DNA of 64,000 nt from Endocalyx cinctus (GCA_001600455.1 BCKC01000011.1:895835-959834), one strand, 5' to 3'; shown: positions 25,001 through 38,382, counted from the first letter of the stretch. Numbers and translations: made by a program. Notes: generated from the letters alone by a model not told the origin.

Positions 25001-28000
25001 AGGTTTATAGGATGCCGGCCGGACTATAACCTCCGTACAAGACTCCTGATGCGTGGATTTCCAGTCAATAATTCGTGAAAACTTGGCGTCGCCATTTACG
25101 CCGCCAAGTTTTCCGGCTGGAACAACCTCGAAACCGCCATTTAAAGTCTCTTCAGTGGTCGTATTTGTCATCAAGGAAGTATCAACTGCCTTCTGAAGGG
25201 TAGCACGGATCATCTCATCGCTGTCTCCCTTAGAAATAAAAGAGACCTTCCCTTCAAGGGCAGAAGCCATCTGACGTTGGTAATGGCGAGGATAGCATTT
25301 TGCTATGGCCTCCCCAACTGCAATCTGACCCGGTCGACAGGCAAAATCCACGAATTTTGTGGCGGTCCGCGGAAGTACTTCGATGAGTCGGCGTCGGGGT
25401 GCATTTGGCGGAATATTTATCCATTCTGGAGAAGAGTTCGCCATAGCTTGAGCCGAAGTAACCAACTTGAGTAGAATACCTGATTTTGCCGATTGGTTGA
25501 GCAACACTCTGGCTATCCCCACGGGCGGCTCATGTACGATAATCATATCGCCTTTTGATGTACTTCCCAGCACTTCCATAGCTACAATATGATTGCATAT
25601 TGCGGAGATGATATGTGCCGTGATAGGTATTTCCGCATTCAAGGTGACAACCCGACCACGTGGAATGACGACAGTGGTTGCAATGCTCTCGGATAGGCCG
25701 ACAAGCACGTTTCCACTAGACATCTCGAATCCCACCACGAGATAAAGTGTGCTGTCACTGCCTACTTGGAGAGGTATGGACGATGAAAATTGTACATTCA
25801 TGATAGTGGTAGGTAAAGACGATGCACGTGCTGCTTCAACCATCTCGGGTAAGGGCCGACCCTTCTCCAGTACCAGGCCTCCCTCTTTATTAGCAGCGCA
25901 TAGGCTAATACGAGATGGGTCAATGTCGCTGACTATTTTTCGACGTGCGGAGTTAAACCGACTGTTCTGCGCCTCGTCTGGCCTCACACGTGGGATTGTG
26001 TAGCCTGTTTCAGAGCTATAAAGTTCTAGCTCAAGGGAGTAGGCAAGTTCTCCGAGCTGGTTTTTGAGTTGCCATTCGTTCGCCAATGCAAAACGTAGTA
26101 GCGCATTTGCGATGGCATCGGCCTGCAAAGGTTGTTTTCCAATATCAATGAACTGCAGCTCGAGACCGGGTAGCTCCCATAACATCGACCGTCCGAAACC
26201 AATAGACATGTTGGCATGTGGATTCTCCCACTGTGTTCCGGATGTTATCCAAACTATGCATTTTGCATTTTCATATACGGCTTTCATTCCATTCCAACTG
26301 TTCTCAGACAGATTGGCGAAAATAGGCTCATCAAGGTCAGACAAATTTAGAACAGTAGTTGTCTGTGTGAGCCCGTCGCTAACGACCTCACTAAAGCTTT
26401 TTCGAATGATTATACTAGAATAGTATGGTCTTAAGTACGTCTGCAAGCCCTTCAGTGCCTTCGAAGTCTTCAGAGAAGAGCCCCCAATAATTAGCAGCTC
26501 GTCATACAGTAGCTCTTGATCATATGTCGGTAAGTGGATGATAGGTTCTTCCAAAATGTTGATTCTATCATCACAAGCTTGAGATACTATCACGGATGCG
26601 GGGAAGGGAAGTCTGTCGATGTCATCCGTAATTGAGCTGACTCCATTGAACCCAGTTTCGCGAAGGACGGAGTCCCATTTGACTGGCTCTATACAGGGTG
26701 AAAGGATACGACCGTCCTTTTCACCTGCCCACCAATCAGGTAGCGAACCAAAGACAAAGCCGATACGAATCGGGTCGTTATCGGTCATCTCGAGTAGCAG
26801 CAGGTATCCACCAGGTTTGAGAAGTCTGCGTACATTACGCAGAGTCTTTTTCAGATCGCGAGTTGCGTGCAAGACGAATGATGCGACAACGACGTCAAAG
26901 GAATGGGCTTTGTATCCCTGCGTAGTGATGTCCTTTTCGACATCCAGCGTCTGGTATATCATCTTTTCAGAAAATTCCGAAAATTTGTCCTGGGCCTTCT
27001 CGAAGAATCCCGATGACAGATCAGTAAATGTGTAACTACCAAAAGTATCTCCGATTTCATTAAAAATTTGTCTTGTTGCGTGGCCGGTGCCGGCGCCAAC
27101 CTCTATGACATTCATAGCGGGATATCGATGACTGATCTGAGCAGCAATACGGGAGAGGTATCTAGAGTATGGTGGTAATCCGAGCGCCTCTGAATAGTAT
27201 CTGGTCAAGAGGTCATCTTTGAACAAGTGTTCAAGGATTGTGGTTCTCCCCGCGACAACATCGGGGATGACTTGACCAACAGTCTCAACCATAGTCATAT
27301 CCAAAACGTCAGGATACTTCTCTCTGATAGATAAGATGTCATCTGATGTGTCGTTCATCCATTCGGACGCGGCATATTTGTGGCGCCCTTGAGAAACTTG
27401 TCCTCGGATGTGAGAAGAAAATGTAAATAGGCCTTTATAAGCTCCCTCTGTCCTAGCTGGGCTGTCTTGGGGCACTTCACGTTCCCATTTGTTAAGATAA
27501 TATAGACAAACTCTCTCGAGATCCCGAGACAAGTCGTATTGCTGCGGCGTAGCTCTCATATCGTAGCAGACAGCTTGAGCATCAGGTTCGAGCGGGCCCC
27601 ATCTCGTGCTCGAGAAGACCTTCGTGTCGTCAGCCACAGTTGCTTCCGCAAACAAAACACAGCGAACCCCCTCCAACTGTATTATTCCGGTATCGCTTGA
27701 TGGAGCGAACACATCTACGTCGCCAATCATTCCCTTCTCTTCTCTTGTCAGTGTGGCGTCAAAGGGCATTAGACTCTCTTTCGAGAATGTCTCCGCGCAC
27801 AGGTGGGGGTTAATCTTGATAGATCTTATTTGTGTGGGGACGTGAATCGCGAAAAGCTGTCCATCATATGGATAGCAGAAGGCCAGAAGTACTGCTTGAA
27901 TAGCGACGTCAAGGGCGCAAGGATGAACCATTAGGCCATCGCTTCCGCTTTCTTCCGGGTTCAGGATCGTTCCAGAGGAATATCCGGCTCGTCGAGAAAG

Positions 28001-31000
28001 GTTGTCTAGAGCCTTGAATCTTCCGGTATAACCATAACCCACGCTAGAGAGCGAGGAATAGACTTTTTCTTTATCTACATCTGCCATTCGAAGCTGTGGC
28101 TCGTTGCGACACGGCAGTACAGACGGACTTGGCTGGCCGAGAGTGATCTTCAGCGACCCACTGGCTTTCTTGACTAAGTCATCTCCATGCTTTCCAACAG
28201 AAGCATGCAGAGCCCAATCTGCCCCAATCACATGATCATCCGACCGGGAAATGCTGTGGAGTACGAAGAGCGTCTCGATAGAAGTATCATCTTCCTGAAA
28301 TACCAATGCGCTATGTATGGTCACCTCACACAACTCAATGAGCTGTGCGGTCTGATCAGCAAGCAAAGATTTAGAGGCTTCTAGTGCCATGGAACAATAT
28401 CCAGCGGCAGGGAAGACGGTCTGTTCTTGTAGTTTATGACCACTTAGCCAAGGGACTTCGTTGACGGACAGTAAGTTCCGCCATTGGTATTGAGTGTCAT
28501 CTGTACCATCTGTCGGTAGGCGATTTCCGAGGAGCACATGCGTTGGCCCTGTTCTAGTTCGGAAAGACTTAGATACTCGAGATTCGTGCCAGTACTCTCT
28601 TTCTTTATCCCATTTGTAAGTAGGAAGACCGGTGACGAGTCTGCGTTCGCGCACACCAGAAAGTACATTCTCGCATGATTCCAAATCGACTGCTTGATCA
28701 CCTAGCTTTGACCATAAATATCCGAGGGCATTAGAGAAAGATTGAACATCATCTCGAGATCTTAAGAGAACACCGGTGTAAGGAATGTCGTGAGCTTTGG
28801 AGGCTTCCTTGATGCTCTCTAGGGCCGGGCGTTTAAGAGCTGGGTGTGGGCCAACTTCGATAGCTAAATCAAAAGGACCCGCCTCGGCGTGGGCCTTTTG
28901 CAGCGCATCGGCGAAAAGAACAGCGCCTACCATATTTTTATTCCAGTACGTTTCATTCATTTTCTCCGGTATGCGACTAATATCCTCATTATAAACGCTG
29001 GAGAACCATCGCGTTTTCATCCTGCTGTCCATCGCTCGGAATGCAGGCTTAAATGATGAAAGATCCTTCTCATATGCCGCTGCCGATTTCAGCATGTGAT
29101 GAGAATGATAGGCTCTGTCTACGAACAGGACCTTTGCAGTCTTCTCCTCATCCGAGAATACTACTTTAGCTTCGTTGATAGCATCCTCATCCCCGGCAAC
29201 TGTGACACTGTTCGGCGCATTATTAGCCGCGACACAGATTCGGCCCCTGAAATAGGGCAGCTCGCACAACTCCCGCGCATCTTCAAACGACGTTGCAACC
29301 GCCATCATCTTTCCTGACTTGCCTCCTTCGCCGCAGGCAATGGCAGCGTGTAGGCCACGGTAATATGAAACCAGGCATGCATCTTCGGCCGAGATGAGTC
29401 CGGCCGCGTACGCAGCCGCAATTTCTCCGGAGGAATGTCCCACTACGGCGTGAAATTCGATGCTAGCAGCACGCAGAAGATCCACCAGGACGATCTGAAC
29501 GACCGTACACAGAGGTTGCGAGAGATAGGCTTCATTTATACTCTCCTGAGCGACCAGCTTAGCGCCCAAAGACCATGATGGCCTATTTGCTAGCGGGAGG
29601 CCCTGAAGCAGGGAGTCGAAATACCTTATTCTTGACGCAACAAATTCGGATGAAATAATCAGCTCGCGGCCCATACCAGCCCATTGCGCACCCTGACCAG
29701 TAAAGACGCCAAGTATCTTGGGTCTGCCTAGAGAAGTATTGAAAACAGATGTCTCGCTAGAACTCCACTCATTTCCAGTCGCCGTGTCAAGTTTTTCGAT
29801 CAGTTGCTCCACCGTAGCAGCAGTGAAAGATACCCGTACAGAAAGTTTGCTTCTACGTGCGTGTAAAGTCCAGGCCAGGTCTCCAAGATAGACATTCGGA
29901 TGCTCTTTCAAGTAGTGTGAGTATGAGGCGAGAAGACCAGCTAGGGAACGGCGTGAGTTGGCGGAAAAGACAAACGGTAGAAAATTTCGCAGCTCATTGG
30001 AAATCGGCGTAGGTTCAGTAGTTCCAGTATTACCATCATAACTTTCGAGGATGGCGTGGGCATTGGCGCCTCCAAAACCAAAGCTTCCCACACTAGCCCT
30101 TCGTGGCTGGCCTGATCGTAATCCTGGCCAAGATCGTGCCTCAATTGGGACTTGTAGAGCACCATAAAAAGGCTTGATTTTGGGGTTGAGTTCTCTAAAT
30201 AGCATATTCGGCGGAATTATGCCATTCTGGATAGCTAGCGAAGCTTTTATGACCGCAGCTAGGCCAGCCGTTCCTTCGGTATGACCTAAGATGGTTTTAA
30301 TGGATCCAACCCATAGAGGATTTGATTCATCTTCATTTTTGACGCTTTTCTCATTGGACTCGGAACTGAAGAAGGCTGTACTTATAGCTTCAGCCTCTAC
30401 CGGATCACCTGCAGGCGTACCCGTTCCATGTGCCTCATAATATTGTGGACGGTCCCAAGCATTATGAGGATCTAGGCCGGCTCTGGAATAAACCTCCCGG
30501 ATGAGTCTTGCCTGAGAAGGAGCACCTGGCATGGTTATTCCTTGAGTCCGACCATCCTGGTTAGTTCCTGTCTCTCGAACGATGCACTCAATGTGATCAC
30601 CATCTTTTATCGCATCACTAAGTCGTTTTAAGACGACAGCAGCAACGCCTTCACCTCTAGCGTAGCCGTCGGCGTCAACGTCCCACATGCGTGAGCGTCC
30701 ATTGGGAGAAAGCATTTTCAGCTTACTCTCTCCAATATAATTTTCAGGGCCGAGGATAAGGTTTGTGCCGGCAGCCAGTGCTACTCGAGCGCTACCGTCT
30801 CGGAGCACCTGGACAGCCTGGTGCAGCGCAATCAAGCTGGAAGAACAGGCCGTATCTATGGTTAATGACGGGCCATGCCAGTCGAAGAAGTAGGAAATGC
30901 GGTTAGAGAGGATACTACGGCCGATACCGGTGGCGTGGTAGGTTGGCATGCTATCTGTGTCGCGAAGGAGCTGCGCCTCGTAGTCACCACACATCACGCC

Positions 31001-31468
31001 CACGTAGACTGCTGTGTTGGATCCCTTCAGATTTGATATCGAATGACCGCCAGCTTCCAGAGCTTCGTACGTAACTTCTAAAAGTAGACGTTGTTGAGGG
31101 TCCACTTTAGTAATCCACAAGGAATCGTTGGTCAGTTATCATTATTCTCTATCATTTGATTTTGTAAAAAGTTTTCTTAGAGACCACTTACTCGCATTAG
31201 CCTCAACAGGCTTGATGCCAAAAAACTGGGCATCAAATTGCCGAACATTTTCTTTGAGAAAATAAGAATGTCTAACATTGCTATTGCCGTGGTAAGCGTG
31301 GTTTTGGTTGTAGAAGCCATCAGGATTGAAACGGTCTTCCGGAATTTTGGTTTGCAAGTCCTCAGGTTCTTTCAACAGGTCCCAGAGACGAGAAGGTGAT
31401 GTAGCGTCACCGGCAAAGCGGCACCCAGTGCCAACAATGGCAATTGGTTCTTTCATTCCAGAAGACAT
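19004..31468 (-). CDS. PKS-NRPS hybrid synthetase, KS-AT-DH-cMT-KR-ACP-C-A-T-R
   Basis: Makes a methylated, partly reduced polyketide, condenses it with one amino acid and releases the amide. Six exons (introns 31191-31105, 24815-24753, 24048-23989, 23459-23336, 22010-21943) give 4020 aa. KS Cys in DTACSSS about 179 and His in EAHGTGT about 318; AT GHSSGE Ser about 650; DH His about 982 (HKLQEQ) and Asp about 1158 (CALDVA); c[11 protein letters not shown] about 1429; KR GLTGDLG about 2141 and Tyr in SNYTAAN about 2276; ACP GIDSL about 2459. A Ser/Glu-rich linker leads to C (HHINVDG about 2727), A (TSGSTG about 3204, NAYGPTE), T (GGNSLL about 3618) and R (TGATGHLG about 3699, YTASK about 3858). 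No ER NADPH motif was found between cMT and KR, which fits the separate enoyl reductase at 37168. The R domain keeps its SDR Tyr/Lys, so reductive release is possible; Dieckmann cyclisation to a tetramic acid is the alternative. Confidence 0.95.
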
Positions 31469-32435
31469 TCTCGCAATGTGTTTGAATTATTTCTTACTTC
31501 AACTCTAAACTATTCAGAAAGAAAGAAGTAGATTCAGTGATAATTATATTGAATTCTTCGTATTCTGTTCATAGTGACCTATCCCTTGCCCAACTGATCA
31601 AACATACTTTCGTAATATATTATTCCCATATCTAGCAGCCAAAATACTACAACAGTGTTGGCTCTGTGCCTGGAGTAACAAAGTGAAGCAAGGCGTCGAT
31701 TCAACTGCAGTTCGCCATCTCGACAAGATCCTGTCATCATGGTGAGTGCTTAGCTTGTTGAAGGAAGCTGACATGAGAGAAAAAGATGCGAGGGATCCGG
31801 GATGGTGAATGGACGGATAAGTAATTTCAACGAGAACAGGTATTCGTGTCAGCTCTAGAACTCGAGACTCGGAACTCGGAAGATGAAAAAAAAAAACGGG
31901 ATTGGTGAGATTCGGCTACTTACTGCCTAAAAGGGAAAGAAAGTACCGAAGCCGAGCAGGGGGTTCCGAACAGGGGTTCAACAAAGGTTCAGCAAGGGTA
32001 TACACGTAATGTGGTTCCCTAGGCTTAGTAGGGGACAGAATTAAACAGGGTTTACCCAGAGATATGGATACAATCTGGTCACATGATTAACTTCTGGGTA
32101 CTTGTCGCTGATTTCTATACCAACCTCAGAATCGACCATGTTCCAAGTTGGCAGTTACTCAGAGTAACGTTACGACAGATTTATTGAAAATTGGAACTGA
32201 GAGTATAAAATTACTGGCAGTTAAGGGACGTATTCTTACTAATTACGGGAAACCTGAAGGTCAGAGTGATTCAATCGGCATAGTCAGTCATTAAGAATAT
32301 CTCTTATGAAGCATACTTAGTAATTTTATTGTATCTAACTACCTGACTTGAGACAATGGTAAGTAATTCCCTTACAATGACTGCATAAACTATGACGGTT
32401 TATTCCTTTACTCCAACGTTCTAATTTTTTTATCT
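31469..32435. other. PKS-NRPS promoter region
   Basis: About 970 bp between the PKS-NRPS start and the 3' end of the upstream P450, with no gene. It contains GGTTC-type imperfect repeats near 31965-31995, a GAGTAAC half-site at 31673-31679 and a palindromic site at 32154-32173. Confidence 0.5.
32154..32173. promoter_or_regulatory. Palindromic candidate regulator site upstream of PKS-NRPS
   Basis: GTTACTC-A-GAGTAAC is a perfect inverted repeat with a one-base centre (32154-32168). It overlaps a second perfect palindrome, GTAACGTTAC (32164-32173). Related GTAAC/GTTAC pairs occur in the P450/MFS and trans-ER promoters. That it binds a regulator is inference. Confidence 0.35.
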
Positions 32436-34403
32436 TCACTTGCTCGTCATTTCTCGCTTGGTAAAACGAACCCTCACTTCAGGGTTGATCCACATGGCAT
32501 ACATTTTGGTATCCCTCTCCCAGTCTACTTCATCCGCGTTGATCATTTCAAAGTCGTAAGTCCAAATGATAGCAGCGAGCGTGAGTCGGGCTTGCATAAA
32601 TGCGGATCCATACCCGGGACAGCCGCGCGGTCCAAGGGAGAATGGGACGAAAGCTTTTTTGTTGTCGTTCCGGAAGCGTTCGTCGTACAAAGGGTGGGTA
32701 TCGGGCAAGTGCCGTTCGGGGAAAAACTCATAAGGAAGGACAAAGTTTTTCTCATCGTGAGTAGTTGCATAGTGACAAGTTTGTACCGTGACCTATTGAA
32801 TTTATTCATTAACCACTATTAATCATGGCTTATCCAAATTTAACACGATATGATGAGGGTGGTTTTATCTTATGTAGGGGAATACATACTCCTTTAGGTA
32901 CATAGTGCCCGTCCACCGTGGCACCCGGACTAATTCGGGGAGTTCCAAACGCTGCGTTGGTATGAATGCGCAAGTCTTCATGAAGAGTAGCGTGGAGATA
33001 TTTCAGTTTCTGGAGTTCTGTGGGCGTGATTTCTTTGTACGAGTTGAATGTACTCCGAATCTCATCGGTTAACCTTTTCTTGGCTTCGGGGAACTTGGAT
33101 AGGTAGTAAAATGTGGATGTCATCAAACTAGTAAGTGGGTCAAAGCCTGCCAGCACGAGCACGTTTGCCTGGGACAGGAACCAGCTGTCAGATGGCATCG
33201 GCTCCTCTTCTTTGGAAGGGAACAGGTGTTGGATAAGGTCAGCATGTGGAAGGCTGTCTTTCCGCTGAATACGTGATCGAACCTCATCCATATTCATCTT
33301 AATCAGAGCGGGGAATGTTTTAATAAGGCTTGGAGGGATAAAAAGCCATGCAAGTGGGCTAAAAAGGGGAAATCGTTGGAAAACCTGGTTCACAGTTCCC
33401 CATAAAGAAACTTTCTGGAAAGTTGATAGGAAGAGCGATGACTCATCTAGAAGAGGATAAGGTTAATTAATACAGAACCGAATAGAAAATGCCTATAGGA
33501 ATCTCCTTACTATTTTCGATATGGCCGAAATGTCGACCATAGGCAAAATCTGCCGCCACGTCCCAAAAGTACCGGTCCATCCACTTTTTTTTATGCGTCA
33601 ATAGAAGTCATCTTTATCTTGTTTAATAGGTCTATTATTAAGCTTCTCACCTCTTTCATGTTAATTCCTGCCTCTTTCGTTCCAACTTCACTTATTTTCT
33701 TTACCAGCATGTCTACATGTTGCTGTAGCACTGGTTCCAACATTTTCAAAGATCGAGCACCAAATGCAGGACGCAGTTTGTGGGCCACTTCACGATGTTT
33801 TTCCGGGTCTGTCTCAGCAGTTATACCAGGATCATTCTTATCGAGGATCTGAAAGTCACTCTTGATAAAAGTTTCCCGATTACGTATAGCGCTGTCATGA
33901 ATATCTAGGAGTAAAATATCAATACTTCATAACTATAGATCTCTCATCATGGTGACCTAAGGAAGATGACATAATTACCATAATAAGCTGGAGGATTGTA
34001 AAATATGAGCTCATTCGGCGCTATCCGTACGACTGGGCCATACTTCCGATACAGCTTTTGACATTCTCGAGGGTATTGACCTGAAAACCTTAATTTATAA
34101 GATCAGCAATTAATGCCCAATATGAATACGTATAGTCGTTGATCTGATTCATAGTCAATTGCGTGCTTACCATATCTTGGCGTAGAAGAGATTGCTAACT
34201 GCTGCTAATCGCGGACCTGGGAATTTGGCCAAGGGATGGAAGTAAAGCCGATAGACATATAGTGTAGTCACAAAGATAGCGAATAGCTCTGCGAGAAACA
34301 TAATAATATCATATTTGGAAAATGTTCTCAGAGTATCTCGAACGCTATCAAGAGATACGTGAGACATAGGTGACAGACTATGGGTATCATTGCTAGAAGA
34401 CAT
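32436..34403 (-). CDS. Cytochrome P450 monooxygenase, membrane-anchored
   Basis: Probably oxidises the PKS-NRPS product at the ER membrane. Six exons (introns 34170-34089, 33978-33905, 33650-33584, 33510-33447, 32889-32793) give 527 aa. An N-terminal anchor lies at about residues 32-52 ([21 protein letters not shown]), followed by the proline-rich hinge [11 protein letters not shown]. The I-helix motif AGFDPLTS is near residue 280, the K-helix ExxR is in HEDLR, and the heme loop [10 protein letters not shown] carries the cysteine ligand near residue 475. The length is normal. One acceptor (33584) is AAG after an A run, which is less usual but keeps the frame. It shares a 613-bp divergent promoter with the MFS gene. 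The substrate cannot be told from sequence. Confidence 0.93.
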
Positions 34404-35016
34404 GGTGATAATTGCTGGTCAATCAATTATAATCGTGACAAACAAAACCCTGAATTACTGCGCCCTGTCTCTTGAAATGCGTGGATACTCTTCTATAATA
34501 ATAAATATCAACCTTACTTACCTGCCCTGAGAGTGTTATATTTTAAGTTAATTGGGATGTCACCATTGGCTACAGCCATCTGACTAATAATTCGCCGCAA
34601 CAATGAACGCTCTTTGATGTAACACCGGTTACATTATGCAAGTCAGATATACCCCTGTCTTGTGTCTTCTAGTAAAATATGTCTTGCATGAGAACCGGGA
34701 CAATATTCTAGCCGATCAGATGGAATTGGTCGATTTTGATGGAATGGAGCAATATCTAGCCCGACTACGATTCAACCAACCAAATTCGTCTAGAGGAAAC
34801 TGACGGGAATTTATGTTGTCGCATCTTGTCAACCATAACCTTCATTCTATTCCAGTCACCTTGGCTCGTGCAAGTTACTACATCGAGCCCAGTAGAAGGT
34901 TTAGTTAACATAGTTTCGTTTTTGATTTCGATTGAATAGTCACCCTCTTTTTCGTTCCTGAACAGCAAATTAGCGAAGCAAACTTATCTAGTTACATTCC
35001 TTTAAATCTGTATGCA
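34404..35016. promoter_or_regulatory. Divergent promoter of P450 and MFS transporter
   Basis: Head-to-head arrangement, suggesting co-regulation. It holds the inverted repeat TGTAAC-ACCG-GTTACA (34618-34633) about 215 bp from the P450 start, and a further GTTACA close to the MFS start (about 34993). A 67-codon minus-strand frame here (34765-34968) has no recognisable features and is not called. Confidence 0.5.
34618..34633. promoter_or_regulatory. Inverted repeat TGTAAC-N4-GTTACA
   Basis: Perfect 6-bp arms around ACCG in the shared P450/MFS promoter. It has the same GTAAC/GTTAC half-sites as the PKS-NRPS promoter site at 32154-32173. It is a candidate binding site for a pathway regulator. 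Confidence 0.35.
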
Positions 35017-36794
35017 ATGTCTACTTCAGAGACCATTTCAACGGACATTGAAAAAGGCCCGGAAAATAACAAAGCGAATTCAGGAGACTTGGAGGGTGGA
35101 AATGCAAGACCTCAGACAGAAGCGACCACTAAAAATGAAACAGCACCAGGCGCACCGGCGCCTAAGAGCTTCGGATTTTGGGCCATAATAACTGCTCTTT
35201 GCGTGACAGGGCTTCTTGGTGCACTCGAGAATACCGTTGTCACAACATCCCTGCCTACAATTGTCGACGAACTCCAGTTAGGGAGCGATTATATTTGGGT
35301 CACGAACTCATTTTTCTTAACTAGGTATGTCAACAGGTTTTACTATCACGATCTAATGATGAAGTAGGCTCACTATTAACACCTTGTTCCACGCATAACA
35401 GTGCCGCCGTCCAGCCCCTCTTTGGACAACTCGCAAACATATTCGGTCGCCGATGGCTAACCCTATTCATCGTTGCTGTCTATACACTGGGAAGCGGAAT
35501 CTGTGGGGGCGCCGTCAACGGTGGCATGCTAATCGCGGGACGTGCCGTTCAGGGAGTGGGTAGCGGTGGTGTCAACATGATCGTTGATGTCATCATATCG
35601 GACTTAGTTCCGCTCCGAGAGAGAGGTCTCTACATATCCGTCATATTGACTGTGTATGCCGTCGGCACGTCCCTTGGCCCCTTTGTCGGCGGTATTCTTG
35701 TCGAAAATGCTTCTTGGCGTTGGGTTTTCTACATTAATCTTCCAGTCGGGGGAGTCGCGTTGGTTCTCCTCTTCCTGTTCTTAAGAGTAAAGTCTCAGAA
35801 GGGTATGACATTTTCTCAGAAAGTCAAGAGAATTGATTACTTTGGGAACGCGTTGGTTATCGCTTCGACAATCTCAACTCTGTACGCCCTCACATACGGA
35901 GGGGCCATCTATCTATGGTCCGATGCCCGTGTTATCACATCATTGGTATTCGGTCTTGTCGGATTTGGTCTCTTCGCAGCTTACGAGGGAGCTAGTTGGG
36001 TCAAAGAGCCCGTCATACCTTTACACCTATTCTCGCATCGCACAGGTGCAATTGTCGCTGTGAATACTTTTCTGAACTCCGTTCTTCTCTACTGGGCCAC
36101 CTTTTTCTTACCTGTGTACTTTCAAGCCGTTTTACGTTCCAGCCCGTCATGGTCCGGAGTCCAACTTCTACCCATTGTTCTGACTGCCGTGCCGGGCGCA
36201 GTTATTGCTGTCATTGCGCTCTCTAAGTTCGGACGTTACAAGGCGCTTCATGTCGTCGGTTTCGCTCTAGAAACTCTCAGTCTCGGTCTTTTCAGTCTAC
36301 TAGACGAGTCATCTTCTACTGCGGAATGGGCAATCTTCCAGATACTGGCCGGCCTGGGATCGGGAATGATCCTTAATACTCTCCTGCCCGCTTTTCAAGC
36401 AGGAATACCGGAAACAGATCAAGCGGCAGCCACAGCCAGCTGGGCTTTCATCAGGAGTTTTGGTAACGTCTGGGGAGTGGCCATTCCTGCCGCTATTTTT
36501 GCCAATCAATTTCAGCAAAATTCTTACCAAATATCAGATCCTACCGTCGTTGCCCAGTTAGGGGGTGCTCAAGCGTACGAGCATGCCACGAGTGCCTTTA
36601 TAGGGTCTCTCCAGGAGCCCTCAAGGTCTGAAACCATCATAGTTTATGTAGAAGCTCTGAAATATGTGTGGTATATCTCGATAGTCTTCTCAGGCTTGGC
36701 GTTCTTTCTCTCGATATTCGAGAAACAAATACCCTTGAGAAAGGAACTGGAAACAGATTACGGAATGGAAGAAGCGGAAAAGCAGGTTGATTAG
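35017..36794 (+). CDS. MFS multidrug/toxin efflux transporter (DHA2-like, about 14 TM)
   Basis: Likely plasma- or vesicle-membrane exporter for the PKS-NRPS metabolite. Two exons (intron 35325-35401) give 566 aa. A hydrophilic N-terminal tail of about 55 residues is followed by TM1 (FWAIITALCVTGLLGAL). Motif A is visible as GQLANIFGRRW. The drug-antiporter motif C is GTSLGPFVGG, followed by SWRWVFYINLP, a hallmark of fungal aflatoxin- and trichothecene-type efflux proteins. The length and number of hydrophobic segments fit the 14-TM class. The charged C-terminus ends EEAEKQVD. It is transcribed divergently from the P450. Confidence 0.93.
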
Positions 36795-37167
36795 TGATTT
36801 ATTAGAGTTTGAAGAAATATTTGGCGTGTTAGTTAGGTTGCAGATAAGTATACAGAAATGTCTTGTGTATATACATTCGTTGGGTAATTAAAGAGTTAAG
36901 AGATGAAGAGAAAAGTACAAAACAGATAATGGATTAGAAAGAGAAATGATTACTGGAGTTTATATGTGCTACAGGTTCACCTCGATCAGACCTATACCTT
37001 GATCCAGTAAATAATAGCGTCATGCATGCATATTAAAAACTCATATCAATCAAAACGGACATTAATTTAGGCGGTATGATGATTGAATGCAATTTAATAC
37101 ATAGAGTAAAAGTAAGGTAGTATTCTATCAGATTGAAATTGTGAAAATCCTTCAACTAATTAAGCAT
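36795..37167. other. Convergent intergenic spacer
   Basis: AT-rich spacer between the 3' ends of the MFS and trans-ER genes. Nothing recognisable. Confidence 0.5.
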
Positions 37168-38382
37168 CTATTCCTCTCCTAAACGCACTACCAATTTTGT
37201 ACCGGAAACTTCTCCTTTTCTTAGTGATTCCAGTCCGGCGATGACAGCATCCCATTTACCCGGGATAACTTTGATAGGATGAAATTTTATCTTATCATTC
37301 TCGAGCAAGCGTTCCATGGTTTTATACCATCTCTTCCCGAGTTCATGGCGCTCCGGATTCGGCTCGCGGCCGTACTCTCCCGGGAGGTCAATACCGTTGC
37401 CAAAGATATCGTAGCCCATGAGAAACTCGGACTTGACGGCGCGACGCGCCGCCAGGGCCCCGTCGGGCAGCAGCTCTAAGCACACGTATCTCCCGCCGGC
37501 TCGGCCCAATGATGCGTAGCAGATCTCCGCTGATTGGGTATCTGAGATACAATCCAGTGCGTACCACAGCGCGTTTCCCGTGTAAGCACGGATATCCGCC
37601 CCACAGGTTGGAGAAGTATAGTCAAACACAGCGGCGGCGCCGTACTTGCGGGCGAGTGCGAAGTTGCGAGTGGAACAAACAGCTATCGGTTTCAATCCCG
37701 AGCTAAAATGAATTTTCATTTAAGTAAATATTATTCAACATACAGGCTCGATGGGGAAATTGGGAGTCACTAACAGTTTCAATAGCTGCATGGAAATTGT
37801 GCCCGTAGCTGTACTAGCTCCATATACAAGAACAGGAAAACCATCGCTTCCAATAGAATCAGAGTTTTTGACAGGGTTATCAGGAGAATAGTTTAGATTC
37901 ATGCAAGACCACAAAGCCTGCGCAACAGTTCCATGCCCTACTCCTCCCAAAGCGGCGGCGCGCTCCCAAGTCACGCTGTCTGGGATTCGGATAAGTAGCG
38001 AGGCATCCGCTAAAACGTACTCAGCGAAGGCTCCCTGAGTTGTATCGAGGCGGTTGGAGCCGTGAACGGCGCCGCAGACGCGGTCGCCGGGCTGTGGAAA
38101 ATGACTCTGGTCTACCCCTTTCTGGTGGGATGCCCGCACCACGGTACCAGCAAAGTCGCAACCAGCTGTTGCGCCAGCGGTTGGAAAATTGTCGGACATT
38201 TTGAAGTCTGTGGGGTTGAGCCCCACGGCTATAACTCGCACGAGCACTGTACCGGGCCGTAGTTCAGGTATATCTGCCTTAGGCAAGACGGTCAAGATCC
38301 CACCGGCTGCTTGTTTAATAGCAGTCTGGGAGAGGGGAAGCCCCCCATCCCGGTGGACGACCATATTTTGCGAATCAATCAT
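37168..38382 (-). CDS. Trans-acting enoyl reductase (LovC/TenC-like MDR)
   Basis: Stand-alone medium-chain dehydrogenase/reductase that reduces enoyl intermediates on a PKS lacking a working ER. Two exons (intron 37774-37703, GTTAGT donor) give 380 aa, close to the usual 360-380 aa of the family. The N-terminal GroES-like half contains VIAVGLNPTDFKM and ATAGCDFAGTV; it lacks the zinc-ligand pattern of alcohol dehydrogenases. The nucleotide-binding part has VLVYGASTATGT, the family's variant of the Rossmann glycine motif, and later PIAVCSTRNFALA. The C-terminal block SLRKGEVSGTKLVVRL is typical of PKS-associated ERs. Its natural partner is the PKS-NRPS at 19004-31468. The HR-PKS further on has its own ER and does not need it. 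Confidence 0.93.

Noticed and set aside
34765..34968. 67-codon minus-strand frame in the P450/MFS promoter
   Set aside because: No similarity that I recognise, and the position fits a shared promoter.
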